Assembly: GCA_964443745.1 (NCBI GenBank)
Contig: CAYUEN010000018.1
Coordinates: forward strand, 1 to 39,639
Reading direction: 5' to 3'
DNA: 39,639 bases
DNA from: CAYUEN01 sp964443745
GTDB taxonomy: Bacteria; Campylobacterota; Campylobacteria; Campylobacterales; QNZT01
The notes beneath the pieces were generated by a model. It saw only the letters and a program-made list of their open reading frames with translations. It was not told the origin of the DNA and ran no database searches. A program made the position numbers and the translations under genes. Below, one piece after another: positions 31,944-39,639 of the stretch (within the stretch, counting starts at the first letter, position 1; every line of letters begins with the position of its first letter).

Positions 31944-33217
31944 AGCATACCCAGCAATCTCTCCACGATACGCGCCGTCCGCTCTACCGAAGCGATCTCC
32001 ACCCGCTCTCTGAGAGAGTGGGGATAGTCGATATTGGGTCCGATCGAAACCGCTTCGAGCCGGGGATAGCGATCGTGGATCACGCCGCATTCGAGTCCCG
32101 CATGAATCGCGCCAAAAGAGGCTTCTGTCAACTCCGTTTCCATCGCATCGAACACCTTTTTAGCAAAAGGCGTCACCCGCGGTTTCCAGGCGGGCGAAGG
32201 GTGGGCGTAGGAGAGCGTAAATCCCCGCAAGAGAAAACAGGCCGCCGTTTCGCTTTTGATGCGCTCCAGCTCCTCGTTTTCCATCGATCTGGCAAAAAGG
32301 GTGATCGAAAGTTCGTCCGTTTCCGTTCGGATCATCGCGAGATTGATACTTGTGCGTACGATTCGCATCCGGGTATCGTACGACCTCACGCCATGCGCGA
32401 AGCAGTGCAACAGCGAAAGAAGCGCACTCCCCTCTTTCATCGCCTCCATCTTTCCTTTTTCGATCTTTTCGACCTTTACGCCTTCGGGCAGAGAAGGAAG
32501 CTTTTTCGTTGTCGCGACGACGGCGGAGGCGTGTCTTGGAATCGCGTTGTCCGCCTCTCCTCCCTCTATCGAAACCAGACGAATCTTCCAGGGCAGCAAC
32601 AACGCCGCAAGCTCCTTGATCGCATTGGGAATGTTTTTGTCGATATCCACACCCGAATGGCCGCCCGGAAGATCCGCGAGCGTGATTTTATAGAGCCTCT
32701 CCTCTTCTTTCAGCGGCTCCCTCGTAAGCGATTTGCGCGCGTTTATCTGCACCGCACCCGCACACCCGATGAAGATTTTCCCCTCCTCTTCGCTATCGAG
32801 GTTCAACAACCTGTTCGATGCGGGTTCAAGATCCAGCGCGGACGCACCGAGCAATCCCACCTCTTCGTCGGCGGTAAAGAGCGCTTCGATATCGCCGAAA
32901 CGACGCAGAAAATAAAGCGCCATCGCCACGCCGATTCCGTTGTCGGCCCCCAGCGTGCTCTCTTTGGCTTTTAGATACCCCTTCTCTTCGATGATTTCGA
33001 TTTTCGGGGCTTTTCCCACACACACCATATCGTAGTGCGCCTGCAGACAGAGTCGCGGCGCACCCTTTTGCGCGAGGATGTTGCCCGCCGTATCTTTTGT
33101 AACCCTGCATCCGGCTTTCAACGCCTCCTCTTCGATAAACCGCGCCAACTTTTCCGCTTTTTTGGAGCAGTGAGGAATTCGGGTGATCGTTTCGAATATC
33201 TCCAGTATCTCTTTCAT
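31940..33217 (-). CDS. pepD: aminoacyl-histidine dipeptidase PepD (M20C)
   Basis: PepD hydrolyses dipeptides such as Xaa-His in the cytoplasm using two zinc ions. Metal motifs are visible: HYDMV (H61, D63), LGADNGIG (D91), TADEEVGLLGA (catalytic E117, ligand E118) and a downstream LDSEEEG and PGGHSG. The 425-aa length is a little short of the E. coli enzyme (485). AAAGGAG precedes the ATG. It is divergent from the small lipoprotein gene. Confidence 0.93.
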   Translation of the reverse strand: MKEILEIFETITRIPHCSKKAEKLARFIEEEALKAGCRVTKDTAGNILAQKGAPRLCLQAHYDMVCVGKAPKIEIIEEKGYLKAKESTLGADNGIGVAMALYFLRRFGDIEALFTADEEVGLLGASALDLEPASNRLLNLDSEEEGKIFIGCAGAVQINARKSLTREPLKEEERLYKITLADLPGGHSGVDIDKNIPNAIKELAALLLPWKIRLVSIEGGEADNAIPRHASAVVATTKKLPSLPEGVKVEKIEKGKMEAMKEGSALLSLLHCFAHGVRSYDTRMRIVRTSINLAMIRTETDELSITLFARSMENEELERIKSETAACFLLRGFTLSYAHPSPAWKPRVTPFAKKVFDAMETELTEASFGAIHAGLECGVIHDRYPRLEAVSIGPNIDYPHSLRERVEIASVERTARIVERLLGML

Positions 33218-33242
33218 TTGGCTCCTTTAAACCTTTTTTTCG

Positions 33243-33248
33243 TACAAT
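33243..33248 (+). promoter_or_regulatory. -10 element of the 33254 lipoprotein gene
   Basis: TACAAT lies only 5 nt before the ATG, so a start 6-7 nt downstream would give a leaderless or near-leaderless message. No Shine-Dalgarno is present before 33254. Confidence 0.42.
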
Positions 33249-33253
33249 CTGGT

Positions 33254-33451
33254 ATGAGATGGATTTTGTTCATTATACCCTTTTTTTTCACGGGATGCCT
33301 CTATTTCAACGACCGCGGCGTCTCCGACCATCTGTACAACCGCTGCCATGAGAGTTACGATGCGGAGGGAAACTACATCAAATCCTGCGATCCGAATCTG
33401 ATCGACTACAACGAGATGAAGGGGTGGTTTGAATTTACAAAAGATCCGTGA
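33254..33451 (+). CDS. small lipoprotein (65 aa)
   Basis: The protein is a minimal lipoprotein signal (MRWILFIIPFFFTGC, lipid Cys15) followed by a 50-residue mature part (LYFNDRGVSDHLYNRCHESYD...KSCDPN) with two more cysteines. No ribosome site is visible and the -10 nearly abuts the start, so it may be leaderless. It overlaps cmoB by 23 nt in another frame. Similar small lipoproteins are common but I cannot name this one. Confidence 0.72.
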   Translation: MRWILFIIPFFFTGCLYFNDRGVSDHLYNRCHESYDAEGNYIKSCDPNLIDYNEMKGWFEFTKDP

Positions 33452-34322
33452 AGAGCGCCGTAGTTGGCTGCGGTGGAAAAACATCGCCCCTCTGAGGGAG
33501 ATGCTCGCGGCACTCCCCCATATACCCGCCGAATGTTCGTTCGGTGACGTCATCACGATAGAAGCAGAGATCTCCCCCGTCCAACACGAACGCATCTACA
33601 CCCTCGCCCGCGCCCTCAGACCCTGGCGCAAAGGGCCGTTTCGCCTCTTTGACATACTGATCGAGAGCGAATGGAACAGCGCTATCAAATACAATCTTTT
33701 GCGCCCGTATCTCAATCTGCGAAACAGATGCGTCGCGGATATCGGCTGCAACAACGGATATTACATGTTTCGCATGCTCGCCGAATCCCCGCGTAAAATC
33801 GTCGGATTCGACCCTTCCCCCCTCTTTATGACACAGTTTCAATTCATCGACCGTTTCGTCGACAGCGGCATCGTCTACGAACTCCTCGGGGTCGAACACG
33901 CCCCGTGGTACGAAGAGAAATTCGACGTGATCTTCTGTCTGGGAGTGCTCTATCACCGCAGCGATCCGATCGCCACCCTCAAAGCCCTCAAAAAATCGTT
34001 GAACGAAAACGGCGAACTTTTTCTCGACACCTTCATGATCGAAGGGGAGGAGGAGGTCGCCCTCTGCCCCCAAAAAACCTACTCCAAAATTCCCAATGTC
34101 TATTTCATTCCCACGATCCCGGCGTTGCGAAACTGGTGCGAACGTGCGGGATTCGGCGATGTGGAGATTCTACATATCACCAAAACTGGAACCGACGAGC
34201 AACGGGCTACAGATTGGATCCTGGGAGAGAGTCTCGAGCACTTTCTCGATCCGCAAAACCCCGATCTCACCGTCGAGGGCTACCCCGCCCCCAGACGGGT
34301 CTATATCAAAGCCACCCTCTGA
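33429..34322 (+). CDS. cmoB: tRNA U34 carboxymethyltransferase CmoB
   Basis: CmoB transfers a carboxymethyl group from carboxy-SAM to 5-hydroxyuridine at the wobble position, giving cmo5U. The Rossmann methyltransferase core has VADIGCNNGYYMFRM and FDPSPLFMTQF. Downstream are VEHAPWYEEKFDVIFCLGVLYHRSDP and the family ending PAPRRVYIKA. It has 297 aa. The start is TTG with AAGGGG (33419-33424) inside the lipoprotein gene. CmoA, which makes carboxy-SAM, is not in the window. Confidence 0.94.
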   Translation: MNLQKIREERRSWLRWKNIAPLREMLAALPHIPAECSFGDVITIEAEISPVQHERIYTLARALRPWRKGPFRLFDILIESEWNSAIKYNLLRPYLNLRNRCVADIGCNNGYYMFRMLAESPRKIVGFDPSPLFMTQFQFIDRFVDSGIVYELLGVEHAPWYEEKFDVIFCLGVLYHRSDPIATLKALKKSLNENGELFLDTFMIEGEEEVALCPQKTYSKIPNVYFIPTIPALRNWCERAGFGDVEILHITKTGTDEQRATDWILGESLEHFLDPQNPDLTVEGYPAPRRVYIKATL

Positions 34323-34379
34323 AACAAAAACGACCGCTTCCTACACCCTCTCCGCTTCACTTTTTGGATAAATATCCGA

Positions 34380-34385
34380 TATAAG
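34380..34385 (+). promoter_or_regulatory. -10 element of the thioesterase gene
   Basis: TATAAG lies 23 nt before the ATG at 34409, after the imperfect palindrome GGATAAATATCC. Confidence 0.38.
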
Positions 34386-34408
34386 ATCAGTCAAAACAAG
34401 GAGACTCC

Positions 34409-34879
34409 ATGGTCGAAGTGCAGCCGTCCAAAACCGAAAGCACACCTTCCCCGGGAGCGGGCTACACCCTCCAAACCCACCGGAACATTCTCCAAAACCA
34501 CGGCTACGAACTGCTCGCGCTCTTTCAAGGATATGCGAAGGTGCGCTTCAAACCGGGGTCGGGGGAGATTTTGCCGGGACGACGGACGCTCTATGAGGGG
34601 AGCATCTACTCCTGCGCCAATTTCGCGGCGATCGCCGCCGTCAACACCGAAGGAATGTTCGTCATCAGCGCAAAAAACGCCTTTCTCAATCCGATCAAAG
34701 AGGAGGAGGAGATCCTCTTCGAAGCGAACGTCACCACCAACAGCAGCGGCAAGAAGGAGGTGAACGTCAAAGGATCGGTCAACGACCTGGAGGTCTATCA
34801 GGGGGAATTCGTACTGATGAAGCTGGACGAGCGAAGCGTCCTAAGGACCAAAACCCCAAAAGAGAGCGTCGAAGCCTGA
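34409..34879 (+). CDS. hotdog-fold PaaI-type thioesterase
   Basis: This 156-aa protein has a hotdog-fold pattern. A helix region (RNILQNHGYELLALFQGYA) precedes a long central helix (LYEGSIYSCANFAAIAAVN), and strands read EEILFEANVTTN and KKEVNVKGSVND. Proteins of this kind hydrolyse acyl-CoA thioesters. The PaaI catalytic N..G....G...D pattern is only partly visible, so the substrate is unknown. AAGGAGACTCC before ATG 34409 is a strong ribosome site. It is convergent with the membrane protein gene. Confidence 0.72.
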   Translation: MVEVQPSKTESTPSPGAGYTLQTHRNILQNHGYELLALFQGYAKVRFKPGSGEILPGRRTLYEGSIYSCANFAAIAAVNTEGMFVISAKNAFLNPIKEEEEILFEANVTTNSSGKKEVNVKGSVNDLEVYQGEFVLMKLDERSVLRTKTPKESVEA

Positions 34880-34881
34880 TA

Positions 34882-35328
34882 CTACAACACATCTCTAATT
34901 TGCATCGCCAGATAGAGAATCACGAAATTGAGCAGAAAGATCATCATCGAAGTCGATCTGGCCAGAATTTTCTCCCGCTTCGTCTTTTCGCGTCCGTTCG
35001 CCGCTAGAGAAACTTTCATATGCACGACTGTCGCGATCGTAATGAGTGCGACGAGTGCGATCTTGATATGCATCAACTCTCCCAGCCGGTGTGAAAATTT
35101 ATCCGGAAACTCGTGGAAACCGTTGACGACATACATATAGGTACCGCTCATCAGGAGTATGGCCAGTACCACCGATTCGAAATAGCCGTAGAGGGGACCG
35201 ATATGGTAGTAGACCACCTGTTGCGCCTCTTTGTCCCGCAGCGTGATTCCCAACACGAACAGGAGCATCGCGCCTCCTATCCAAGTCGCCGCGGCCGCCA
35301 TATGGATATACAATACAACTTCGTACAA
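34882..35328 (-). CDS. CopD-like four-helix membrane protein
   Basis: The 148-aa protein has four membrane segments. The N-terminal YIHMAAAATWIGGAMLLFVL and the second-helix Tyr/Gly-rich pattern resemble the copper-resistance D/DUF families, where His residues (H9, H87 LMHIK) may bind heme or copper. A copper role is not shown by neighbours. The start is TTG at 35328 with AAGGAT upstream; a later ATG would cut the first helix. It follows the 35364 gene by 35 nt on the same strand. Confidence 0.75.
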   Translation of the reverse strand: MYEVVLYIHMAAAATWIGGAMLLFVLGITLRDKEAQQVVYYHIGPLYGYFESVVLAILLMSGTYMYVVNGFHEFPDKFSHRLGELMHIKIALVALITIATVVHMKVSLAANGREKTKREKILARSTSMMIFLLNFVILYLAMQIRDVL

Positions 35329-35363
35329 ACGGATCCTTTTATCTGTTTTTTTCTATTCGATTT

Positions 35364-35666
35364 TCAAACTTTGACTTCGTAGAGCTCTTTGAACAAAAAC
35401 GCCTCTATCACATCCTCGATACTGCGCTGCACGGGCGCCTCCAGCACGGGAATCGACTCTTCGACGAAGGGCCAGATATGTTCGTACTTGCTTGTAACCA
35501 CCACACAATCGACGAAATCCTCTATTTCGTGGCGGTCTTCGTAAAAATCGATCTTCCGGATCTTCCCCGACTCCAGATCGACAAGCCCCCATACCACGAC
35601 CTTCTCCAAAGAGACCAGTTTTGCCTTTGGCGGATCGTCCGAATCGAGCGGCAACAGTATCAGCAT
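35364..35666 (-). CDS. 100-aa protein of unknown function
   Basis: Start ATG 35666 has AGGAG about 7 nt upstream; an earlier ATG at 35692 overlaps the -10 box and is less likely. The sequence runs MLILLPLDSDDPPKAKLVSLEKVVVWGLVDLE..., then a VDCVVVTSKYEHIWPFVEESIPVLEA core and VQRSIEDVIEAFLFKEL. The strand-helix order weakly recalls the NifX/NifB iron-molybdenum cofactor-binding fold, but no ligand Cys/His pattern supports this. It shares a divergent promoter region with xseA. Confidence 0.7.
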   Translation of the reverse strand: MLILLPLDSDDPPKAKLVSLEKVVVWGLVDLESGKIRKIDFYEDRHEIEDFVDCVVVTSKYEHIWPFVEESIPVLEAPVQRSIEDVIEAFLFKELYEVKV

Positions 35667-35691
35667 CTCATCGCTCCTCTTTTTACTCTTC

Positions 35692-35713
35692 ATTATAGCA
35701 GGTTGTGTATAAT
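35692..35713. promoter_or_regulatory. overlapping divergent promoters (35364 gene / xseA)
   Basis: Minus strand: TGCTATAAT (35692-35700). Plus strand: TATAAT (35708-35713). The two -10 boxes are 10 bp apart back to back, so polymerases compete for the same upstream DNA. Confidence 0.58.
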
Positions 35714-35732
35714 GAAAGGAAAAAGAGCGCCC

Positions 35733-36986
35733 ATGCAAAGCCCGATCAGCGTTACCACACTCAACAACCAGATCAAATCGCTGCTGGAGAGCCACTATCT
35801 GAGCGTCACGGTCGAGGGTGAGGTCTCCCGTGTCACCTATCACTCCTCCGGACACCTCTATTTTACCCTCAAGGATGAAAACAGCGCGATCTCCTGCGTG
35901 ATGTTCCGAGGAAACAACCAAAAACTCCGCTTCCGTCTCGAAGAGGGGTTGGCCGTGATCGTGCAGGGTGGCATCAGCGTCTATACCCCCAGAGGCAGCT
36001 ATCAAATCAACGTCCTTTCGATGGAACCCGCCGGTAGCGGTGCACTCGCGCTCGCATTCGAACAACTCAAAAAGAGACTCGAAGCCAAAGGCTATTTTCT
36101 CGCCGAACACAAAAAACCCCTCCCGAAAATTCCGCGTCATATCGCGATCGTCACCTCCGCTACGGGTGCGGCACTTCAGGATATGCTCAGAGTCGCGAAG
36201 CAGCGTTGGCCGCTGTTGAAAATCACCCTTTTGGATACACTCGTCCAGGGAGAAGGAGCCGCCGCATCCATTAGCGCCAATATTCAAAAAGCCGACCGAA
36301 TCGGGGCGGATCTGATCATCGTCGGACGCGGCGGCGGAAGTCTGGAGGATTTGTGGGCGTTCAACGAAGAGATCGTCGCGGACGCGATCTTTCACGCCCG
36401 CACTCCCGTCGTCTCCGCGGTGGGACACGAGATCGACTTCCTCATCAGCGATTTCGTCGCGGATCTGAGAGCCCCCACCCCTTCGGCCGCGATGGAGATG
36501 ATACTGCCGGACAAAACGGAGACACTGCTGCATATCGATACGTTGATGGAGCGTTTCACGACCCGGATGCGTACGATACTGAGCCAGAAAGAGGCGCAGC
36601 TTCTACAACACGAACAGATGCTGCGCCGCCACTCCTTCCAAAAGCGCATCGCCCTCTACGCCCACGAGATCGAAAGTCTCAAAGAGCGCATCTTGCAGCT
36701 TTCTCTCCACATCCTCTCCAAGCGGGAAGAGGAGATCTCCTACCTCAAGGAGCGTATCACCGTACAGACGGCACAGATTTTGAGGGAAAAAGAGCGTCTG
36801 TTAAATCACTTGAAGGAGAGTTTCGAGCGAAGCGATCCGGCCAAAAAGAGCAAAAGAGGCTTCGCGCAGCTTCTGAAGGAGGGAAAAATCGTCCCCCTCG
36901 AGTCACTCGAAGTCGGCGAGAGGTTCCGATGCGTCAGTGCGAAAGCGTATGTCGACGCGATCGTCGAAAAGTGCGGGAAGCTTTAG
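35733..36986 (+). CDS. xseA: exodeoxyribonuclease VII large subunit
   Basis: XseA degrades single-stranded DNA from both ends with XseB. The N-terminal OB fold reads LSVTVEGEVSR...GHLYFTLKDENS. The catalytic core has IAIVTSATGAALQDML, GRGGGSLEDLWAFNEE and TPVVSAVGHEIDFLISDFVADLRAPTPSAAME. A long coiled-coil stalk follows. I start at ATG 35733, giving 417 aa; the ATG at 35712 lies on the -10 and would be too close to the transcription start. It is followed by the patatin gene by 1 nt. Confidence 0.95.
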   Translation: MQSPISVTTLNNQIKSLLESHYLSVTVEGEVSRVTYHSSGHLYFTLKDENSAISCVMFRGNNQKLRFRLEEGLAVIVQGGISVYTPRGSYQINVLSMEPAGSGALALAFEQLKKRLEAKGYFLAEHKKPLPKIPRHIAIVTSATGAALQDMLRVAKQRWPLLKITLLDTLVQGEGAAASISANIQKADRIGADLIIVGRGGGSLEDLWAFNEEIVADAIFHARTPVVSAVGHEIDFLISDFVADLRAPTPSAAMEMILPDKTETLLHIDTLMERFTTRMRTILSQKEAQLLQHEQMLRRHSFQKRIALYAHEIESLKERILQLSLHILSKREEEISYLKERITVQTAQILREKERLLNHLKESFERSDPAKKSKRGFAQLLKEGKIVPLESLEVGERFRCVSAKAYVDAIVEKCGKL

Positions 36987-36987
36987 G

Positions 36988-37743
36988 ATGAGAGTCTCCA
37001 TCGCCCTTTCGGGAGGCGGAAGCCGCTGTATCGCGCAGCTTGGAGTACTCGCCTTTTTGGAGGAGATGGGGATCCATATTGCGGCCCTCGGCGGCTCCAG
37101 CGGCGGTGCGATCGTCGGAGCGCTCTACGCGATGGGAATGAAGCCGCCCGAGATACTGGAGTTTTTGCGCGATATCGACTACAAAAAGCTGCTGACGATC
37201 AATATCCACCAGGGATCGCTCTACCGCTTCGACAAAGCGGCCGCGTTTTTGCGCGAGCGATTCGCAAATCCCACGATCGAATCGCTCCCCCTGCCGTTTG
37301 TCTGTACGATGGTCGATTTCGACAGCGGTGCGCTCTGCTACAAAAAGGAGGGGGATTTGATCGACCACATCCTCGCCTCCTGCGCACTCACCCCGATCTT
37401 CGCCCCCTATACGATCGCCGGCCATACCTATATCGACGGCGGATTTTCGGACAACCTTCCCACCCTGCCGTTGCTGGATTTTGGCCACAAAGTGATCGCG
37501 ATCAACGTCAATCCCCTCTACAGACGTACCAAAAAGGGCTTTTTCTCCAATCTCAGCCGCGCCCTTTTCATTATGTTCAACACCAACGTCACGGAAGGCA
37601 AAAAGCATGCCGATATCGTGGTGGAGTGTGCGCAGATGGGGCGGTATTCGATTTTCGATACCAAAAATTTCGATCGCTTCTACCGTATAGGCTATGATAC
37701 CGCAAAAGAGATGGAGCGAAAAATCGCGGCGCTAGGGGAGTAA
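36988..37743 (+). CDS. patatin-like phospholipase (RssA-type)
   Basis: The 251-aa protein has the anion hole GGGSR (9-13), nucleophile S38 in GGSSGG, and catalytic D150 in YIDGGFSDNLP, the patatin Ser-Asp dyad. It probably hydrolyses membrane phospholipid or acyl ester bonds in the cytoplasm. It has no signal peptide and follows xseA by 1 nt, so it is co-transcribed. The end overlaps the L,D-transpeptidase gene by 12 nt convergently. Confidence 0.9.
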   Translation: MRVSIALSGGGSRCIAQLGVLAFLEEMGIHIAALGGSSGGAIVGALYAMGMKPPEILEFLRDIDYKKLLTINIHQGSLYRFDKAAAFLRERFANPTIESLPLPFVCTMVDFDSGALCYKKEGDLIDHILASCALTPIFAPYTIAGHTYIDGGFSDNLPTLPLLDFGHKVIAINVNPLYRRTKKGFFSNLSRALFIMFNTNVTEGKKHADIVVECAQMGRYSIFDTKNFDRFYRIGYDTAKEMERKIAALGE

Positions 37744-39219
37744 AAGCGGCTGCAACGCGTCGTATCCGTAAAAGTCGCGTCTGAAGTTAAGTTTTCCGCT
37801 CTCGTCGACAAACGCCGTAAAATAGCGGATATGGATCGGAATTTTCCGCTTCAAGGAGACGCGCACCGTCTTGTTCGATTCGATGATCTCCAACATCCGG
37901 TCGTAACTCAACCGCGTATAGGGGGCAAGCAGACTCAACAGTCGGTAGGGTTCATGCAGCCGGATGCATCCGGAGCTGTAGAGGCGATAGCGATCATCGG
38001 TCAGTTTCTTCGCGTCGGTATCGTGCAAATAGACATGGTAGCGGTTGGGAAAGATGAATTTCATTCTTCCCAGTACGTTTTTCTCCCCCGAAGGCTGCAT
38101 CAGCCGCACCGGGACGGTACGGCCGCGCTCGAGATATCTTTTCCACTCTATCCGATTCGGATCGATTTTCCTGCCATCCAGATAGAAGTCGAACATCCCG
38201 TCCAGCGCATGCGGATTTTCGGCGAGTTTGGGCAGATAATCCTTTCGCAGCAGATTCTGCGGCACGCTCCAAGTGGGGTTGAGAACGATATACTCCAGAC
38301 GGTCGTCGAAAATCGGTGTGGGGCGATCCTCTCTTCCGACGACCACGAAAATATCCGCCGTCAAACTCCCCTCTTCGTAGAATTTCAGGCTGAAAGCGGG
38401 AATATTGACAAGGAGGTAGGTTCGCGACACGATAGGTTTGAAACATTTGAAGCGTTCGATATTGAGCGCGATCTTTCGCAACTTCTCTTCGGCCGTGATG
38501 CGGGTGTAAAGCACCGTCACGTTGTCCAGCTCACCCCTTTTTTTGAGATAGTGACGCTTCTGGAAGCGAATCAGCGCCCGGCGCAGATTCTCGTCGAAAA
38601 AGGGATCTTTCAGATATGCCGATGATGTCTGGTTCAAATCGCCCGTCGCCGACAGATAGGCTTTGAGCTCCACGACCCGCCGCCCCCGCTCTCCCACTTG
38701 AAGCGTTTTGCCCTCTTTGTCGTAGGAGACTTTGGGGAATCCCCCCACATCCACGATCTCCGCCATTTTCCGATAGGCAGATACAAGCATGGTATATCCT
38801 GGATCCCGGGGAAGCAGATCTTTCAAGGAATCATGGATTTTATGACGGTGAAGTGCCTTCGCGAGCCTTTTTTTGCAAGGATGGCGTTTTTTGCGCCACT
38901 CCCATATCAGTGAGGTTTTGTTCGTATCTTTTTTGAGCTTTTCAAACGCCTTCCAATCGATCATGCCACGATCCGTATCGCGACACAGCGCCAGATAGGT
39001 TTCGGTCGCAATCTTCACGATCTTCGGCTCCTGTGTACAGTTGCGTTCGCTCTCCAGCAGACAGCTACGAATCGTCGTACCGTTGTAATCGAAATGGCGA
39101 TAGTTCAGAAGCGGATCGTCGATCGCTTCGAGCAGATCGGAAAGGTCCCGCTCTTTCCAGCCAGAAGGCGATGCGGCCAGAAGTGTGGCGAAAAAAAGCG
39201 ATAAAAAGAGTACTTTCAT
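37732..39219 (-). CDS. L,D-transpeptidase, YcbB-like
   Basis: The 495-aa protein has a signal peptide (FLSLFFATLLAA), a peptidoglycan-binding-like region (about 172-228, LQVGERGRRVVELKAYL...LRRALIRFQKRHYL), and a YkuD catalytic domain. The latter has H399 (YLHDTD) and nucleophile C418 (YSSGCIRLHEP). These enzymes make 3-3 cross-links or attach proteins to peptidoglycan in the periplasm. No Shine-Dalgarno is visible before ATG 39219; a UUCG hairpin lies 23 nt upstream. It lies downstream of an outer-membrane protein gene on the same strand. Confidence 0.92.
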   Translation of the reverse strand: MKVLFLSLFFATLLAASPSGWKERDLSDLLEAIDDPLLNYRHFDYNGTTIRSCLLESERNCTQEPKIVKIATETYLALCRDTDRGMIDWKAFEKLKKDTNKTSLIWEWRKKRHPCKKRLAKALHRHKIHDSLKDLLPRDPGYTMLVSAYRKMAEIVDVGGFPKVSYDKEGKTLQVGERGRRVVELKAYLSATGDLNQTSSAYLKDPFFDENLRRALIRFQKRHYLKKRGELDNVTVLYTRITAEEKLRKIALNIERFKCFKPIVSRTYLLVNIPAFSLKFYEEGSLTADIFVVVGREDRPTPIFDDRLEYIVLNPTWSVPQNLLRKDYLPKLAENPHALDGMFDFYLDGRKIDPNRIEWKRYLERGRTVPVRLMQPSGEKNVLGRMKFIFPNRYHVYLHDTDAKKLTDDRYRLYSSGCIRLHEPYRLLSLLAPYTRLSYDRMLEIIESNKTVRVSLKRKIPIHIRYFTAFVDESGKLNFRRDFYGYDALQPLLLP

Positions 39220-39241
39220 AAAATAAAACAGGAAGAGCGGA

Positions 39242-39259
39242 GTGAAGCCGAAGCTTCAC
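39242..39259 (-). terminator. UUCG-loop hairpin between outer-membrane protein and transpeptidase genes
   Basis: On the minus strand the 7-bp stem GTGAAGC/GCTTCAC is closed by TTCG, a very stable loop, 4 nt after the barrel gene stop. A T-rich stretch starts only about 14 nt later, so this may be a partial terminator or an mRNA stabiliser. Confidence 0.5.
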
Positions 39260-39263
39260 CCAC

Positions 39264-39639
39264 TTAGAATTTGTAGTTCAGGCCGATCCCGTAAGTATCG
39301 AGATTGACATCGTCTTCGTGGACTGCATTGCCGCCGCCATCGGTAAAGTCGCTTTCGACACTGTGCAGGATTCTGACCGCATCGACGACGATACTCCATC
39401 TGTCGCTGAGCGCATGCTCGTATCCGATACCGAACGACACGCCCGATTCATCCGTCGTACCTTCCAGACCGTTGGGGTTGTTGCCGCTGGTGCTCTCCAC
39501 CTTCGCTTTGGCGTATCCCAGCAAACCGTAGAGACTTCCTTTCTCTCCGACAGGCAGCATCGGTTTGAGATAGATTCCATAGTTCTCTTTCAGCTCGACA
39601 TCGCCGCCCGCATCGTGATCGGCCGTATTGAGTCCATAT
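39264..39639 (-). CDS. outer-membrane beta-barrel protein, C-terminal part (5' end outside window)
   Basis: The frame is open to the right edge; 124 residues are visible. Alternating strands (GSLYGLLGYAKAKVES, SGVSFGIGYEHAL, WSIVVDAVRI) and the terminal Phe of LDTYGIGLNYKF mark a small beta-barrel porin-like protein of the OmpA/OmpW-like type. Acidic loops (DGGGNAVHEDD) could bind calcium (speculative). The signal peptide lies outside the window, and the exact family cannot be set. Confidence 0.82.
   Translation of the reverse strand, partial: YGLNTADHDAGGDVELKENYGIYLKPMLPVGEKGSLYGLLGYAKAKVESTSGNNPNGLEGTTDESGVSFGIGYEHALSDRWSIVVDAVRILHSVESDFTDGGGNAVHEDDVNLDTYGIGLNYKF

Overview
This window is chromosomal DNA from a member of the Campylobacterota (formerly Epsilonproteobacteria), roughly half G+C by eye. 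The evidence is the pairing hspR-cbpA beside an OmpR-type regulator and kinase resembling CprRS/ArsRS, plus CmoB, the metY-metX pair, extended -10 promoters without clear -35 boxes, and tight overlapping operons. The moderate G+C points to an environmental lineage (for example a hydrothermal-vent type) rather than a host-adapted Campylobacter or Helicobacter; that is inference. The window is mostly core genome. I see no tRNA, insertion sequence, prophage or CRISPR array.

Layout. 1-2182: the end of a PiT phosphate permease, a secreted unknown and a beta-propeller-like lipoprotein. 2179-6475: trmL and purU, divergent from ileS; the ileS/purU promoters lie in the two arms of a perfect 16-bp inverted repeat. 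6476-7762: two small proteins/DUF302 and an AT-rich gap with a long stem-loop. 7763-10612: gatA-guaB, closed by a hairpin. 10651-14941: a compact operon metY-metX-xseB-(nitrilase-like pseudoenzyme)-(ThiF-like)-(70-aa unknown). 14981-16504: two tandem secreted Cys-rich paralogs and a periplasmic thioredoxin, all on the minus strand. 16599-17304: rnpB (RNase P RNA) with promoter and terminator, then a degraded gene. 17368-18726: a soluble FtsH-like zinc protease with a damaged ATPase module. 18730-20078: hspR-cbpA with a HAIR-like operator over its promoter. 20162-22528: response regulator, kinase and a short degenerate GGDEF protein. 22525-24692: a CysE-like acyltransferase and purH. 24809-26012: DUF2231, crcB and DUF190. 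26127-31943: a lipoprotein, then tamA-tamB. 31940-36986: pepD, a tiny lipoprotein, cmoB, a hotdog thioesterase, a CopD-like membrane protein, a small unknown and xseA. 36988-39639: a patatin, an L,D-transpeptidase and part of an outer-membrane beta-barrel.

How the genes work together. Purine and folate metabolism (purU, guaB, purH) and translation (ileS, gatA, trmL, cmoB, rnpB) dominate. metX and metY form the O-acetylhomoserine route to homocysteine. Protein quality control clusters around 17.3-20.1 kb (FtsH-like protease, HspR, CbpA). Envelope biogenesis clusters at 26-32 kb and 37-39.6 kb (TamA/TamB, L,D-transpeptidase, outer-membrane protein). Both exonuclease VII subunits are present but 22 kb apart. 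The least explained items are the Cys-rich pair, the pseudo-nitrilase, the ATPase-defective FtsH-like protease, the degenerate GGDEF protein, the degraded gene next to rnpB and the stem-loop upstream of gatA.
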